This document shows, piece after piece, positions 8,297 through 17,456 of a stretch of 47,201 bases of DNA. The stretch lies in contig DASXLG010000352.1 in the NCBI GenBank assembly GCA_036496425.1, forward strand, positions 1-47,201. The letters run 5' to 3'. The notes under the pieces are model-generated. The model saw only the letters and a list, made by a program, of their open reading frames with translations. It had not been told where the DNA came from and searched no databases. The stretch's first letter is position 1; the number at the start of each line of letters is the position of its first letter. The translations under genes were made by a program, and so were the position numbers. Source of the stretch: Terriglobia bacterium (GTDB lineage: Bacteria; Acidobacteriota; Terriglobia; 20CM-2-55-15).

Positions 8297-9892
8297 ATGG
8301 CGTTTCAGGATCTCAAGTTAGTTACAAAACTCGCGCAAAAGCAGGTCCTCACCCCCGGACTCGTCCAGATGGTGAGCTTGCTGACACTGAATAAGCTCGA
8401 ATTGACGGAAATGATTCAGCAGGAGCTGGTTCAGAATCCTGTGCTCGAGGAAGGAACCGAAATCGTCGAGAGCACCACTCCCGAGATCGAGCTGGGGCAG
8501 GACAGCCCCGAACAGGCGGCTCAATCCGCCGGAGGCGATGTCGACGGGACGGATGCCGAATACCAGTCGCTCCGGGAAGCTGCGGAACGGGACCACTGCG
8601 TTACCGAGCCTGAAGCCACGCCCGAGGCAACAATCGAGGCCGCGGCCCCGCAGGAACCGGAACCGGCTGCCGATGATCCCTACGCGGACATCGATTTCCA
8701 AAGCTTCGATCAGTACCTGAATGACGGTGCCTCCCGTCCGCGTGAAACCGAGATTTTCGAGAAGCCGTCGTTCGAGAATTTCCTGGCCAAGCCCCAGACC
8801 CTGACAGACCATCTCGAATGGCAATTGGGTCTGGCCACCATGGAAGAAAACATCCGGCTGGGCTGCCATTCGATCATCGGAAACCTGAACGAAGACGGGT
8901 ACCTGTGTGCCGTCGACGAAGGTGGCCGCGAGATCCCGATTATCCTGGAAGAGATCGCCGAAAGCGGCGAGCACGCGCTTGAAGATGTCCAGAAGGCCCT
9001 CGAGATCGTGCAGCAGTTCGATCCTCCCGGCGTCGCGGCTCGCGATTTACGCGAATGCCTGCTGATCCAGCTGAAGTTTATCGGCGAAGACGAAAGCCTC
9101 GCCGTCGATGTCGTTCGCGACCACCTTCACAAACTCCAGAACAAGCAGTTCAAGGAAATCGCGAAGGCGCTCAACAAACCGCTGAGTGCCATCATGGAGG
9201 AAGTCGAGATCATCAAGCAACTCGATCCGCGGCCCGGCCAGAAATACAATCGGTCGCAGCCCCGCTTGATCGAACCGGATGTCTTCATCGTGAAGGTGGG
9301 CGGCCAGTACACCGTCGTCACCAACGAAGACGAAGTTCCACAGCTGCGGCTCAGTCCCACCTACCGGCACATGCTGGAGCGCGATTCGCTCAACAAAGAC
9401 GTCAAGAATTACGTCAAGGACTGCTTCAAATCGGCCGTGCAGCTGCTGAAGAACATCGAACAGCGCAAGCACATCATTGTCAAAGTCTGCGAAGCCATCA
9501 TTCGCCGCCAGGGTGAATTCCTGGACAGAGGTATCGATCAGCTGAAGCCGATGATGATCAAGGATGTCGCGGAAGAAGTCGGGGTGCACCCGTCGACAGT
9601 CAGCCGGGCCGTTGCCAACAAGTTCGCCCATACGGCGCAGGGCGTCTTCGAATTGCGTTACTTTTTCTCGGAAGCGGTGAACGGTCCGTTGGGGAACGGA
9701 ACGTCGCTGCTGATCGTGAAACGCAAGGTCAAGAAATTTATAGAGTGCGAGGATCCGCGCAGCCCTCTGACGGATGAGAAGATTGCACAGATGTTGAAAG
9801 AGGAGGGTATCTCCGTTACGCGCCGGAGCATTACGAAATACCGGGAAGACTTGAGGATTCCGAGTACACATCAGCGTCGCATCAGATCGTAG
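8297..9892 (+). CDS. rpoN: RNA polymerase sigma-54 factor
   Basis: A 531-residue sigma-54. Region I, the activator-interacting part, is at about 1-50 (LAQKQVLTPGLVQMVSLLTL). An acidic linker follows at about 55-140. Then come the core-binding region and the DNA-binding part with the helix-turn-helix DVAEEVGVHPSTVSRAVANK and the RpoN box near the end, here TRRSITKYRE instead of the usual ARRTVAKYRE. It directs transcription from -24/-12 promoters with enhancer-binding ATPases, none of which is in the window. It sits between lptB and the hibernation factor gene as in many proteobacteria. Confidence 0.96.
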   Translation: MAFQDLKLVTKLAQKQVLTPGLVQMVSLLTLNKLELTEMIQQELVQNPVLEEGTEIVESTTPEIELGQDSPEQAAQSAGGDVDGTDAEYQSLREAAERDHCVTEPEATPEATIEAAAPQEPEPAADDPYADIDFQSFDQYLNDGASRPRETEIFEKPSFENFLAKPQTLTDHLEWQLGLATMEENIRLGCHSIIGNLNEDGYLCAVDEGGREIPIILEEIAESGEHALEDVQKALEIVQQFDPPGVAARDLRECLLIQLKFIGEDESLAVDVVRDHLHKLQNKQFKEIAKALNKPLSAIMEEVEIIKQLDPRPGQKYNRSQPRLIEPDVFIVKVGGQYTVVTNEDEVPQLRLSPTYRHMLERDSLNKDVKNYVKDCFKSAVQLLKNIEQRKHIIVKVCEAIIRRQGEFLDRGIDQLKPMMIKDVAEEVGVHPSTVSRAVANKFAHTAQGVFELRYFFSEAVNGPLGNGTSLLIVKRKVKKFIECEDPRSPLTDEKIAQMLKEEGISVTRRSITKYREDLRIPSTHQRRIRS

Positions 9893-9935
9893 GCCTCGGG
9901 CTTGAGCTCGAGGCGTCCTCCAGGGAGGATCGTCT

Positions 9936-10481
9936 ATGAGTATCGACATCACGGGCCGCCATATCGAGATCAGCGAACCCATCCGGAAATTTGCCACCGA
10001 CCGCCTTGAACGGTTGCATGGCGTCATCGATGCGGTTCAGGAAGTCCACTTCATTCTCACGGTTGAAAAACACCAGCGTCATATCGCAGAACTCAACATC
10101 AAGACACGCCGCGATTTTTATCACGCCGAAGAAGTTTCGACGGATATGTACACCTCGGTCGCGGCCGCCGTTGATAAGGTCGAAAAACAGATCCTGAAAG
10201 ACAAGGAACGCAACGTCACGCGAAAGCGGCACAACAAGAATGGCGAGGTCATCACCACCACTTCGGTTGTCGAGGTGGAGCAGGTTCTCGGCGAGCGCTT
10301 GCCGCGGATCATTCGCCAGAATGAGGTTGCCGCCAAGCCGATGAGCATCGACGATGCGGCTGTTCATATCGGGGCGTCGGATGATGATTTTCTGGTTTTC
10401 CGGAATGCCGACACCGAACGCCTGAACGTCGTTTTCAAACGCAAGGATGGCAACATCGGATGGATTGAACCCGAAGCCTGA
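9936..10481 (+). CDS. hpf: Ribosome hibernation promoting factor, long form
   Basis: A 181-residue protein with two parts: an N-terminal ribosome-binding domain (SIDITGRHIEISEPIRKFA at the start, about residues 1-100) and a C-terminal dimerisation domain (about 125-181, ending FKRKDGNIGWIEPEA). Long-form HPF dimerises inactive 70S ribosomes into 100S particles during starvation. An AGGGAGGA site precedes the ATG. The position after rpoN is classical. A large palindrome follows and separates it from rapZ. Confidence 0.93.
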   Translation: MSIDITGRHIEISEPIRKFATDRLERLHGVIDAVQEVHFILTVEKHQRHIAELNIKTRRDFYHAEEVSTDMYTSVAAAVDKVEKQILKDKERNVTRKRHNKNGEVITTTSVVEVEQVLGERLPRIIRQNEVAAKPMSIDDAAVHIGASDDDFLVFRNADTERLNVVFKRKDGNIGWIEPEA

Positions 10482-10489
10482 AAAAAGTC

Positions 10490-10610
10490 GAACGGGAATA
10501 GCCACAAAAGGCACATAGCAGATTACAAAAGGCACAAAGACGTCACGCATAACCTCACCTTTTGTGCTTTTTGTCGTACCGTTATGCGCCTTTTGTGGCT
10601 ATTCCCGTTC
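10490..10610. repeat. 121-bp palindrome between hpf and rapZ
   Basis: Outer arms 10490-10512 and 10588-10610 are exact 23-base reverse complements (beginning GAACGGGAATAGCC). An inner imperfect pair (ACAAAAGGCACAAA at 10525-10538 with TTTGTGCTTTTTGT at 10561-10574) extends the stem. A transcript would fold into one long hairpin ending 21 bases before the rapZ start codon. It may be a dispersed repeat, an attenuator or an RNase site that separates hpf from rapZ expression. Confidence 0.8.
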
Positions 10611-10631
10611 CCGTTGGGTTCTAATTCTCAC

Positions 10632-11501
10632 ATGCAGCCATCGTCATTCATCATCATCACCGGTTTAAGCGGTTCGGGGAAGGGCACCTTCCTCCGGGCT
10701 CTGGAGGACCGGGGTTTCTTCTGTGTCGACAATCTTCCGCTTGGTCTCCTGCCTAAGTTCTATGAACTGGTCGTCAAATCGGAAGGCGAATCCGCGAAGG
10801 CTGCAATGGTCATCGATGTCCGTGAGGGCCAGACGCTGAGCGAGTTCCCGAACGTCTATACGGAATTGAAACGAAATCCGGCTCTCGCGATGTCGCTGTG
10901 GTTCCTCGAGGCCTCGGACGCCGTTCTCGTCCGGCGTTTCAGCGAGACCCGGAGGCCGCACCCGCTGGATCCGAACCGGCCGGTGCTGGAAGCGATTGCC
11001 CAGGAGCGGGAACTGCTCGCGCCGATTCGCCAGATGGCCGATTCCATTCTCGATACGTCGCAGTTCACGATCCACGAATTGCGGCAGCATGCGGTAAGGC
11101 TGTTCGAGGAAAAGCAGGCCCAGCACCTGCTCGTCTCACTCGTGAGTTTCGGATTCAAATACGGTGTGCCGATCGATTCCGACCTTGTCTTTGACGTGCG
11201 TTTTTTGCCGAATCCCAACTTCGTTCCGGACTTGAAGCCGCATACCGGCGCCGATCCCGCGGTGCAGGAATACATGAATTCGCACGAAGCGACGCACAAG
11301 TTCCTCGAACACGTTTACAGCTTCATCGACTTTCTTCTTCCTCAGTATGAGAAAGAAGGCAAATCGTACGTGACTATCTCCATCGGCTGCACCGGGGGAA
11401 GACACCGGTCGGTATTTATCGCGAATGCCATCGGCGAGCATCTCCAGAACAACAAATATCGCGTCAAAGTTTCACACCGGGACTCGGAAAAGAAGGGTTA
11501 A
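10632..11501 (+). CDS. rapZ: RapZ-type nucleotide-binding protein
   Basis: A 289-residue protein of the RapZ (YvcJ) family, in proteobacteria an RNase adapter controlling glucosamine-6-phosphate synthesis. The N-terminal P-loop is GLSGSGKGTFLRALED, with Gly-Thr where many members have Ser. The conserved middle contains FLEASDAVLVRRFSETRRPHPL, and the C-terminal domain contains SIGCTGGRHRSVFIAN. I chose the ATG at 10632 because it gives the family length and N-terminus (MQPSSFIIITGLSG). A longer frame from 10584 would run into the palindrome. Its place next to PTS genes and rpoN is conserved across many phyla. Confidence 0.93.
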   Translation: MQPSSFIIITGLSGSGKGTFLRALEDRGFFCVDNLPLGLLPKFYELVVKSEGESAKAAMVIDVREGQTLSEFPNVYTELKRNPALAMSLWFLEASDAVLVRRFSETRRPHPLDPNRPVLEAIAQERELLAPIRQMADSILDTSQFTIHELRQHAVRLFEEKQAQHLLVSLVSFGFKYGVPIDSDLVFDVRFLPNPNFVPDLKPHTGADPAVQEYMNSHEATHKFLEHVYSFIDFLLPQYEKEGKSYVTISIGCTGGRHRSVFIANAIGEHLQNNKYRVKVSHRDSEKKG

Positions 11502-11510
11502 CATACCTTC

Positions 11511-11921
11511 ATGATCGGCGGGCTTATCGTCACGCACGGCCGGCTGGCCATCGAGCTGCTGAATGCGGCGGAGATGATCGTCGGAGAGATTCATCACATC
11601 ACAGCCGTTTCGCTGGGATGGCACGACGATGTCGATATGGCGACGGGAATGATCGAGAAGGCGCTCGATCGGGTGAATGGACCGGACGGTGTATTGATCC
11701 TGACGGACATGTTCGGGGGGACGCCCACGAACATCGCTTCGACGTTTCTCGGCCATGACAAAGTTGAAGTCGTCACCGGTGTGAATCTTCCCATGCTGAT
11801 CAAGTTTGTGCAGCTCGGCGAGGGGCAGACGCTGGCGGCGGCCGCAAAAATCGTCAAAGAGCAGGGCCAGAGCAGTATTTACATCGCCAGCCAGCTGCTC
11901 GCGCCGAAACAGTCATCATGA
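11511..11921 (+). CDS. PTS EIIA component, mannose family
   Basis: A 136-residue cytoplasmic phosphocarrier. The start MIGGLIVTHGRLAIELLNAAEMI carries the phosphorylated histidine (H9) of ManX-type EIIA. LTDMFGGTPTNIAS and VTGVNLPMLIKF are further family motifs. No EIIB or EIIC gene follows, so the domain probably signals phosphorylation state rather than transporting sugar. The stop overlaps the HPr start by 4 bases (ATGA). Confidence 0.92.
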   Translation: MIGGLIVTHGRLAIELLNAAEMIVGEIHHITAVSLGWHDDVDMATGMIEKALDRVNGPDGVLILTDMFGGTPTNIASTFLGHDKVEVVTGVNLPMLIKFVQLGEGQTLAAAAKIVKEQGQSSIYIASQLLAPKQSS

Positions 11922-12190
11922 AGGAGCGCGAGGTGGTGGTCAGCCACCGGCTCGGACTTCACGCGCGGGCCGCTGCGAAGCTGGTGCAGCTTTCGTCGCA
12001 GTTTCAATGCAACATTGTGCTGTTCAGGGCCGATGGCGCCAATGTTACGAACCCGGCCGAAGCGGATGCGCGGAGTATTTTGAGCATCCTGCTACTTTCG
12101 GCCGGATACGGATCGAAGCTCGGAGTTCGCGCGGACGGTGCGGATGAAGAAGAAGCCGTGAACACGATTTGCGAGTATCTGACGGGTTGA
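11918..12190 (+). CDS. ptsH: HPr phosphocarrier protein
   Basis: A 90-residue HPr. The active-site motif GLHARAA places the phosphorylated histidine at H15, the canonical position. The region ADARSILSILLLSAGYGSKL corresponds to the regulatory-serine helix, with S53 aligned to the classical Ser46. No HPr kinase gene is in the window, so use of that serine is uncertain. It lies between the EIIA gene (4-base overlap) and the EI gene (7-base gap), forming a compact phosphorelay. Confidence 0.92.
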   Translation: MKEREVVVSHRLGLHARAAAKLVQLSSQFQCNIVLFRADGANVTNPAEADARSILSILLLSAGYGSKLGVRADGADEEEAVNTICEYLTG

Positions 12191-12197
12191 TTGAGTA

Positions 12198-13913
12198 ATG
12201 GGCGATGAGCGAATCATACATGGAGTTGTTGCTTCGGTAGGAACGGCCATCGGAAAGGCTGTCCGGACTTTCGATCCGCTCTTCGTGTCTTTCAATCTTA
12301 AGCTGCGACCCGACCAGGTACGCAAGGAGGTCGAGCGATTCCGCGGCTCTGTCGAGAAATCACGGGAACAGTTGAAGCGGATGCAGGCCGAGCTGAAACG
12401 CAAAAGCGGCCCGGAATCATCCTTTCTTATCGATGCGCACCTGCTGGTGCTGCAGGATCGATTGTTCGTCGACCGCATCATTGAAAAAATAGAGAACGAC
12501 TCCATCAATGCCGAGTGGGCGATTCAGCAGGTCAGCGACGACCTGTTTCAGGCCTACGATCGATTGAGTGACGAGTATCTCCGCGAGCGCCGCGGAGATC
12601 TCGACGATATCGTGCGGCGCCTGCTGCACAATCTCCAGTCGAAGGCGCTGCCTTCCTTCAAGAAGCTGCCTTACGACGCAATCCTGGTCGGGAAGCTGGT
12701 TCCGCCTTCCACTTTATTTGAGTTGCGGTCGCACCGGGTTGTCGGCCTGGCTACCGAAACGGGAAGTCCGCTTTCCCATACGGCAATTATGGCTCGCTCC
12801 CTCGAGATCCCCGCGATTGTGGGGGCTCCGGAGCTGGCGGAGGTTGCCTCCGGGGACCTGCTGATCGTTGACGGCGAAAGGGGCCTCGTCATCTGGTCGC
12901 CGTCGGATGAAACGCTCGCCACTTATAAAACCCGCGATCGCGACGCTAAAAAACTAAAGAAGAAAACCGGGGAATCCGCATCGGCTCCAGCCGTTAGCGA
13001 AGATCATGTCCGGATCTCGCTCGGCGCCAATATCAACTTCGGCGAAGAGGTGAACGCAGCCATTTCCCATGGATGCGAATCGATCGGGTTGTATCGCACG
13101 GAGTTCGACTTCTTCCGCGAAGGGAAGCAGCCCGATGAAGAGTGCCTGGTTGCGGACTATTCGCTGCTGCTCAAGGCGGCTAAAGGCGCGCCCGTCACAT
13201 TCCGCACGATCGACGTCGGTATCGATCAGCGGAGTTGGGATGGCGTCAATCCGAGCCTGGGGGTGCGCGGCCTGCGTTTCTGTCTGGAGAATACGGATGT
13301 CTTCAAAAAACAGCTGCGCAGCATTTACCGCGCATCTGTGAACGGCCCCACACGTATCCTTTTACCCTTCGTCTCTTCGGTGGACGACCTGGATTCGGCG
13401 ATGCACATTCTCGAAGAAGTCCGTGCGGAATTGCAGATGCGCCGGCAGGCCTGCGATCCCAACGTTCCTGTGGGCGTGATGATCGAGACCCCCGCTGCCG
13501 CGCAAACCTGCGACCTGATGGCGACGCACGTGGATTTCTTCTGCCTCGGTACGAACGATCTTATGCAGTATTACCTCGTGATCGACCGCTCGGACCAGTC
13601 CGTCGTCCACCTCTACAATCCATTTCATCCCGCGATCCTGAGATGCCTGCATCAGGTGTACACTTTGCTCCGGCCGACTGGAAAACTGGTGACCGTGTGC
13701 GGCGAGATGGCCGCGGATCCGCCGTCCGCGGCGGTTCTGCTCGGTCTGGGATTCACGTCTTTGTCGGTGAGCCTGGCGGCATATCCCAGAATCAAGCGTA
13801 TGATCCGGTCTGTGTCGATCGGACAGCTGCACGAACTCGCGGGCCAGATACTGAAAATGCACAAGCCCAAGGAAGTTGAACAAAAAGTCCGCGCTACGGT
13901 TTACCGGACATGA
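12198..13913 (+). CDS. ptsI: PTS enzyme I (phosphoenolpyruvate-protein phosphotransferase)
   Basis: A 571-residue enzyme that moves phosphate from phosphoenolpyruvate to HPr. The N-terminal swivelling domain has GSPLSHTAIMARSLEIPAIVG with active histidine H194. The C-terminal PEP-binding barrel has GLYRTEFDF, NPSLGVRGLRF, DFFCLGTNDLMQYY and the cysteine motif VCGEMAADP. The usual DIGGDK motif reads DVGIDQ and the following loop is short, so this enzyme is somewhat divergent. Its stop overlaps the start of the ABC exporter gene (ATGA). Confidence 0.94.
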   Translation: MGDERIIHGVVASVGTAIGKAVRTFDPLFVSFNLKLRPDQVRKEVERFRGSVEKSREQLKRMQAELKRKSGPESSFLIDAHLLVLQDRLFVDRIIEKIENDSINAEWAIQQVSDDLFQAYDRLSDEYLRERRGDLDDIVRRLLHNLQSKALPSFKKLPYDAILVGKLVPPSTLFELRSHRVVGLATETGSPLSHTAIMARSLEIPAIVGAPELAEVASGDLLIVDGERGLVIWSPSDETLATYKTRDRDAKKLKKKTGESASAPAVSEDHVRISLGANINFGEEVNAAISHGCESIGLYRTEFDFFREGKQPDEECLVADYSLLLKAAKGAPVTFRTIDVGIDQRSWDGVNPSLGVRGLRFCLENTDVFKKQLRSIYRASVNGPTRILLPFVSSVDDLDSAMHILEEVRAELQMRRQACDPNVPVGVMIETPAAAQTCDLMATHVDFFCLGTNDLMQYYLVIDRSDQSVVHLYNPFHPAILRCLHQVYTLLRPTGKLVTVCGEMAADPPSAAVLLGLGFTSLSVSLAAYPRIKRMIRSVSIGQLHELAGQILKMHKPKEVEQKVRATVYRT

Positions 13914-15673
13914 AGACCGGCGCCGCACGTTTGTGGGCTTATGCCCGGCCGTACGGATGGATACTCGCAGCTTCGCTGTGTCTGGTCGCTATCGTCGGAT
14001 TCCTTGAAGCGGTGACCACTGTGTTGCCCGGCATCATATATGACACCTTCTTGAGAGACTCTCCGGCGACATCGGTTTCGATCCCTTTTGTGAAAACGAA
14101 GTTCGACCTGCCTTCTATAGATCCCCGGCTTTTTCTGCTCATGTTTGTGGCCGCTACCGTCATCAAAACCGTCGCCGAGTACGGCTCAATCAGCGCTATT
14201 GCATACATGGGAAACTCAGTAGTGCGTGACCTCCGCAACGATGTATTTGAAAAGATCGTTTTTCAGCCGTTGCGGTTTTTCCATTTCAATCCGACGGGTG
14301 AACTGATCTCTCGTGTGTCAGCCGATATTGATCGCGTTCAGACGGCCGCATCCGAAACCCTGGCCGAATTCCTGAAGCAGACTGCCACCTTGATTTCTCT
14401 GATTGTTGTGATCTTTGGCGTCGATTGGAAGCTGGCGTCGGTGTCGCTTGCCTTAGTTCCGCTTGTTTTCTACCCCACGTTATTGTTCGGCAAGAAATTA
14501 CGGCTGCTGAGCAAGTCGAACCAGGAAGAGATGGCCGCGATGGCGAACCTCCTTTACGAGACGGTGACGGGTAATCGCATCGTTAAGGCATTCACCATGG
14601 AAAGGGCCGAAGCCGGCAAGTTTCGCAAGTTAACGCAGCGGATTCTCAAGCTGAATGTGCGGCAGAAGATGACGCACTCGCTGGCCTCGCCGATGATGGA
14701 AGTTCTTGGCGTGTTCGTGATTGCAGGATTTTTTCTCTACGCCCGCACCCAGATCATCAGTCAGAGGATGACGCCGGGTCTATTCCTCATCTTCATTCTT
14801 TCGTTAATCAAACTCTATGATCCCGTTCGCCGGATGAGCGGTATCAACAATTCGTTTCAGCAGGCGTTTGGAGCGTCAGGCCGCGTTTTTGAGATCCTTG
14901 GGCTCGATACGGAGAAAGACACAGGCAACAAGATGCTTACTACGTTATCGGACCGCATTGAATTCGAGAACGTGTCTTTTGCCTACGAACCAGGCGTGCC
15001 GGTGTTCGATGGGCTTTCATTCGCGGTAGGCCGCGGCGAAGTTATCGCGATCGTCGGGCCAAGCGGAGCAGGAAAAAGCACGCTGGTGAATCTTGTTCCG
15101 CGGTTCTATGACGTCACATCCGGGCGCATGCTGATCGACGGGATCGACGTTCGTGATCTTCGGCTGGAATCTTTGCGGCGGCAGGTTGCCATGGTGACGC
15201 AGGACGTGATTCTGTTCGACGACTCGATTCGAGCGAACATCGCATACGGGGATCCCGCGGCCGGCGAAGATGCGATCCGGCGCGCCGCCAAGGCTGCGCT
15301 GGTCGACGAATTCGTCAGCGATTACGATTCCAGAATAGGCGAGCGCGGGCTGCGGCTGTCCGGCGGTGAACGCCAGCGCATTTCCATTGCCCGGGCTATT
15401 TTGAAGAATGCGCCGATATTGATCCTCGACGAAGCCACATCCTCTCTGGACGCGGAATCGGAGGCGCTTGTTCAGCGGGCCTTGCAGAACCTCATGGAGG
15501 GGCGTACAACGATCGTTATCGCGCACCGTTTGTCGACGGTTCGCCGCGCCGATAGAATCATTGTCCTGGCTGATGGCCGCATCAAAGAATCGGGTACTCA
15601 TGAAGAGCTCGTGGTGCGGCGAGGCCTTTACTGGAAACTCTACAATCTGCAATTTGAGGATGTGAGCTCATGA
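13910..15673 (+). CDS. ABC exporter, MsbA-like (lipid A flippase candidate)
   Basis: A 587-residue half-transporter: an N-terminal membrane domain with about six helices (for example 17-36, 75-95, 160-185 and 250-270) and a C-terminal ATPase. Motifs are Walker A GPSGAGKST, signature LSGGERQRISIARAIL, Walker B ILILDEATSSLD and H-loop IVIAHRLSTVRRAD. Type I exporters of this shape flip lipids, drugs or peptides. The LPS-export genes upstream suggest an MsbA role, but this is inference. It starts on the ptsI stop and its own stop overlaps the yicC start. Confidence 0.9.
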   Translation: MKTGAARLWAYARPYGWILAASLCLVAIVGFLEAVTTVLPGIIYDTFLRDSPATSVSIPFVKTKFDLPSIDPRLFLLMFVAATVIKTVAEYGSISAIAYMGNSVVRDLRNDVFEKIVFQPLRFFHFNPTGELISRVSADIDRVQTAASETLAEFLKQTATLISLIVVIFGVDWKLASVSLALVPLVFYPTLLFGKKLRLLSKSNQEEMAAMANLLYETVTGNRIVKAFTMERAEAGKFRKLTQRILKLNVRQKMTHSLASPMMEVLGVFVIAGFFLYARTQIISQRMTPGLFLIFILSLIKLYDPVRRMSGINNSFQQAFGASGRVFEILGLDTEKDTGNKMLTTLSDRIEFENVSFAYEPGVPVFDGLSFAVGRGEVIAIVGPSGAGKSTLVNLVPRFYDVTSGRMLIDGIDVRDLRLESLRRQVAMVTQDVILFDDSIRANIAYGDPAAGEDAIRRAAKAALVDEFVSDYDSRIGERGLRLSGGERQRISIARAILKNAPILILDEATSSLDAESEALVQRALQNLMEGRTTIVIAHRLSTVRRADRIIVLADGRIKESGTHEELVVRRGLYWKLYNLQFEDVSS

Positions 15674-16572
15674 TCTACAGCATGACGGGTTTTGGATCTG
15701 CACGGGCCGAGGCGCCGAATCTCGCGGTGCTCGTTGAGATCAAGAGCGTCAACCACCGCTATCTCGACGTTCATATCAAGATGCCGGGGGAATACCAGAA
15801 TTTCGAGAACGTCATCCGGCAGAAGGCGTCCGCCGCATTCAAGCGGGGCCGGCTCGATGCGTTTGTCCGCATCGATTACAAACGCGAGAACATCAAACTG
15901 GATGTGAACCACAATCTGATTCGCGCCTACGTGGAGATGATGTCGGGATTGAAGACTTCGTATCCGATTCAGGGCGAACTGACGCTGGACATGATTACCC
16001 GGCTGCCGGGTCTGGTGACGATTTCGAGCAGCGATTTGTCGAAGGAGGAACTGGACCTGATCGGCCAGAAGCTCGGGGAAGCAACGGACACGGCCATTCA
16101 ACAGCTGAAGCAGATGCGGATTACCGAGGGTCAGTCGCTGCTGGCCGATATCGACGGCCGCCTGCAGAATATCGACCGCCACGTGCAGACCATCCTCGCG
16201 CACTCGAAGGACTTTGTCGAACACTACCGCCAGCAGTTGATCGCCCGGGTGACCGAACTGGCGCCACAGCTTGTGGCGGAGAGCGGCCACCGGCTGGAGA
16301 CCGAGGCGCTTTTATACGCCGAGCGCTGCGATATTGCTGAAGAAACCACCCGCCTGCGCAGCCATCTGGACCAGTTTGCCGGCCTGAAAAAGCTCCACGA
16401 TGAAGCCGGTAAAAGAATGGATTTCATCCTCCAGGAAATGAACCGGGAAGTGACCACTACCCTGTCCAAAACCTCTGGCTTGAACGACTTGGGCGCCGGC
16501 ATCGGCCAGTCCGCGATCGAAATCAAAGTCGAGATCGAAAAGCTCCGGGAACAGGTCCAAAACATCGAATAG
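15670..16572 (+). CDS. yicC: YicC family endoribonuclease-like protein
   Basis: A 300-residue protein of the YicC/YloC family. The start MIYSMTGFGSARAE and the motif IKSVNHRYLDVHIKMP are the family hallmarks. The C-terminal part has FILQEMNREVTTTLSKTSGLND and ends in the helical segment IEIKVEIEKLREQVQNIE. Members are implicated in RNA turnover and stress survival. The gene precedes gmk as in very many bacteria and overlaps the exporter gene by 4 bases (ATGA). Confidence 0.95.
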   Translation: MIYSMTGFGSARAEAPNLAVLVEIKSVNHRYLDVHIKMPGEYQNFENVIRQKASAAFKRGRLDAFVRIDYKRENIKLDVNHNLIRAYVEMMSGLKTSYPIQGELTLDMITRLPGLVTISSSDLSKEELDLIGQKLGEATDTAIQQLKQMRITEGQSLLADIDGRLQNIDRHVQTILAHSKDFVEHYRQQLIARVTELAPQLVAESGHRLETEALLYAERCDIAEETTRLRSHLDQFAGLKKLHDEAGKRMDFILQEMNREVTTTLSKTSGLNDLGAGIGQSAIEIKVEIEKLREQVQNIE

Positions 16573-16613
16573 GCTTCTGCCGCTGTGGTAAACTAAAAGT
16601 TTTCGGAAGGTGA

Positions 16614-17231
16614 ATGCGCGGAAACCTATACATTGTCTCGGCGCCATCTGGGTCGGGTAAAACCACGCTACTCCAGCACTTACTTCGAAGTTTCAAGGAT
16701 CTGAATTTCTCGGTTTCACATACGACGCGGCGTCCCCGGCAGGGGGAACGGGATGGTATCGATTATTTCTTCGTCGAGCGAGAAGCGTTCACGCGCATGG
16801 TGGAGAGCGGTGAATTTCTGGAGTGGGCCGAATTCAACGGCCAGCTTTACGGAACCACCCGCAAGTTCGTGCAGGAGCACCTGGAAAAGGGGCAGGACGT
16901 GATTCTTGACATCGATGTGCAGGGCGCCCGGCAGGTGAAATCGAAGATGGACGATGCGACCGCGATCTTCGTGCTGCCTCCGTCCTTCCAGGAGCTCGCG
17001 CGCCGGCTCAAGGCCCGTATGCTGGAAACCGATGATGTGATCCGCCGGAGGCTGGAGATCGCGCGCAGTGAGATCTATTTTTATCGTGACTACGACTACA
17101 TCATCATTAACGACATTCTTGACAGTTCCATCCTTCTCCTCGAATCGATCGTCCGGAGCGGTACGGCCGTGCCCCGGCGCCAACAGGGACGCATCGAGGA
17201 GATCATCGCTTCGTTCGGAGGTCTAGCTTGA
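16614..17231 (+). CDS. gmk: Guanylate kinase
   Basis: A 205-residue enzyme that phosphorylates GMP to GDP. The P-loop is SAPSGSGKTTL at about 9-19, followed by the GMP-binding segments VSHTTRRPRQGERDGIDYFF and EFLEWAEFNGQLYGT, and DVILDIDVQGARQVK. Length is normal. It precedes rpoZ, the common gmk-rpoZ order, with the last 4 bases shared. Confidence 0.97.
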   Translation: MRGNLYIVSAPSGSGKTTLLQHLLRSFKDLNFSVSHTTRRPRQGERDGIDYFFVEREAFTRMVESGEFLEWAEFNGQLYGTTRKFVQEHLEKGQDVILDIDVQGARQVKSKMDDATAIFVLPPSFQELARRLKARMLETDDVIRRRLEIARSEIYFYRDYDYIIINDILDSSILLLESIVRSGTAVPRRQQGRIEEIIASFGGLA

Positions 17232-17452
17232 TTACCATTCCCGATAATATCGACAGCAAATATCGCTTTGTCATTCTTTCCGCATTGCGGGCGCGCCAGC
17301 TTCAGGGCGGAAGCTCGCCCATGCTCAAAGAGCCGCGTCATAAGGCGACACAGGTAGCGCAGAAAGAAATTCTGAACGGTCTTGTGAAGTTCCGGATTCC
17401 GGAGAAAAACGTCAACCCGCCGGCACAAGAGCCGAAAAAAGAAGAAGAATGA
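17228..17452 (+). CDS. rpoZ: RNA polymerase omega subunit
   Basis: A 74-residue omega subunit. SKYRFVILSALRARQLQ is the conserved helix that clasps the beta-prime C-terminus, and KATQVAQKEILNG is the second conserved helix. It starts with TTG overlapping the gmk stop (TTGA), so it depends on translational coupling. The tail is Pro/Glu/Lys-rich (QEPKKEEE). Omega aids core assembly and, in some phyla, ppGpp binding. The coaBC gene starts 4 bases after the stop. Confidence 0.92.
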   Translation: MITIPDNIDSKYRFVILSALRARQLQGGSSPMLKEPRHKATQVAQKEILNGLVKFRIPEKNVNPPAQEPKKEEE

Positions 17453-17456
17453 CGGA

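Noticed and set aside
10584-10631. Earlier ATG for rapZ at 10584.
   Set aside because: It lies in the palindrome and adds 16 residues with no family match before the conserved N-terminus.
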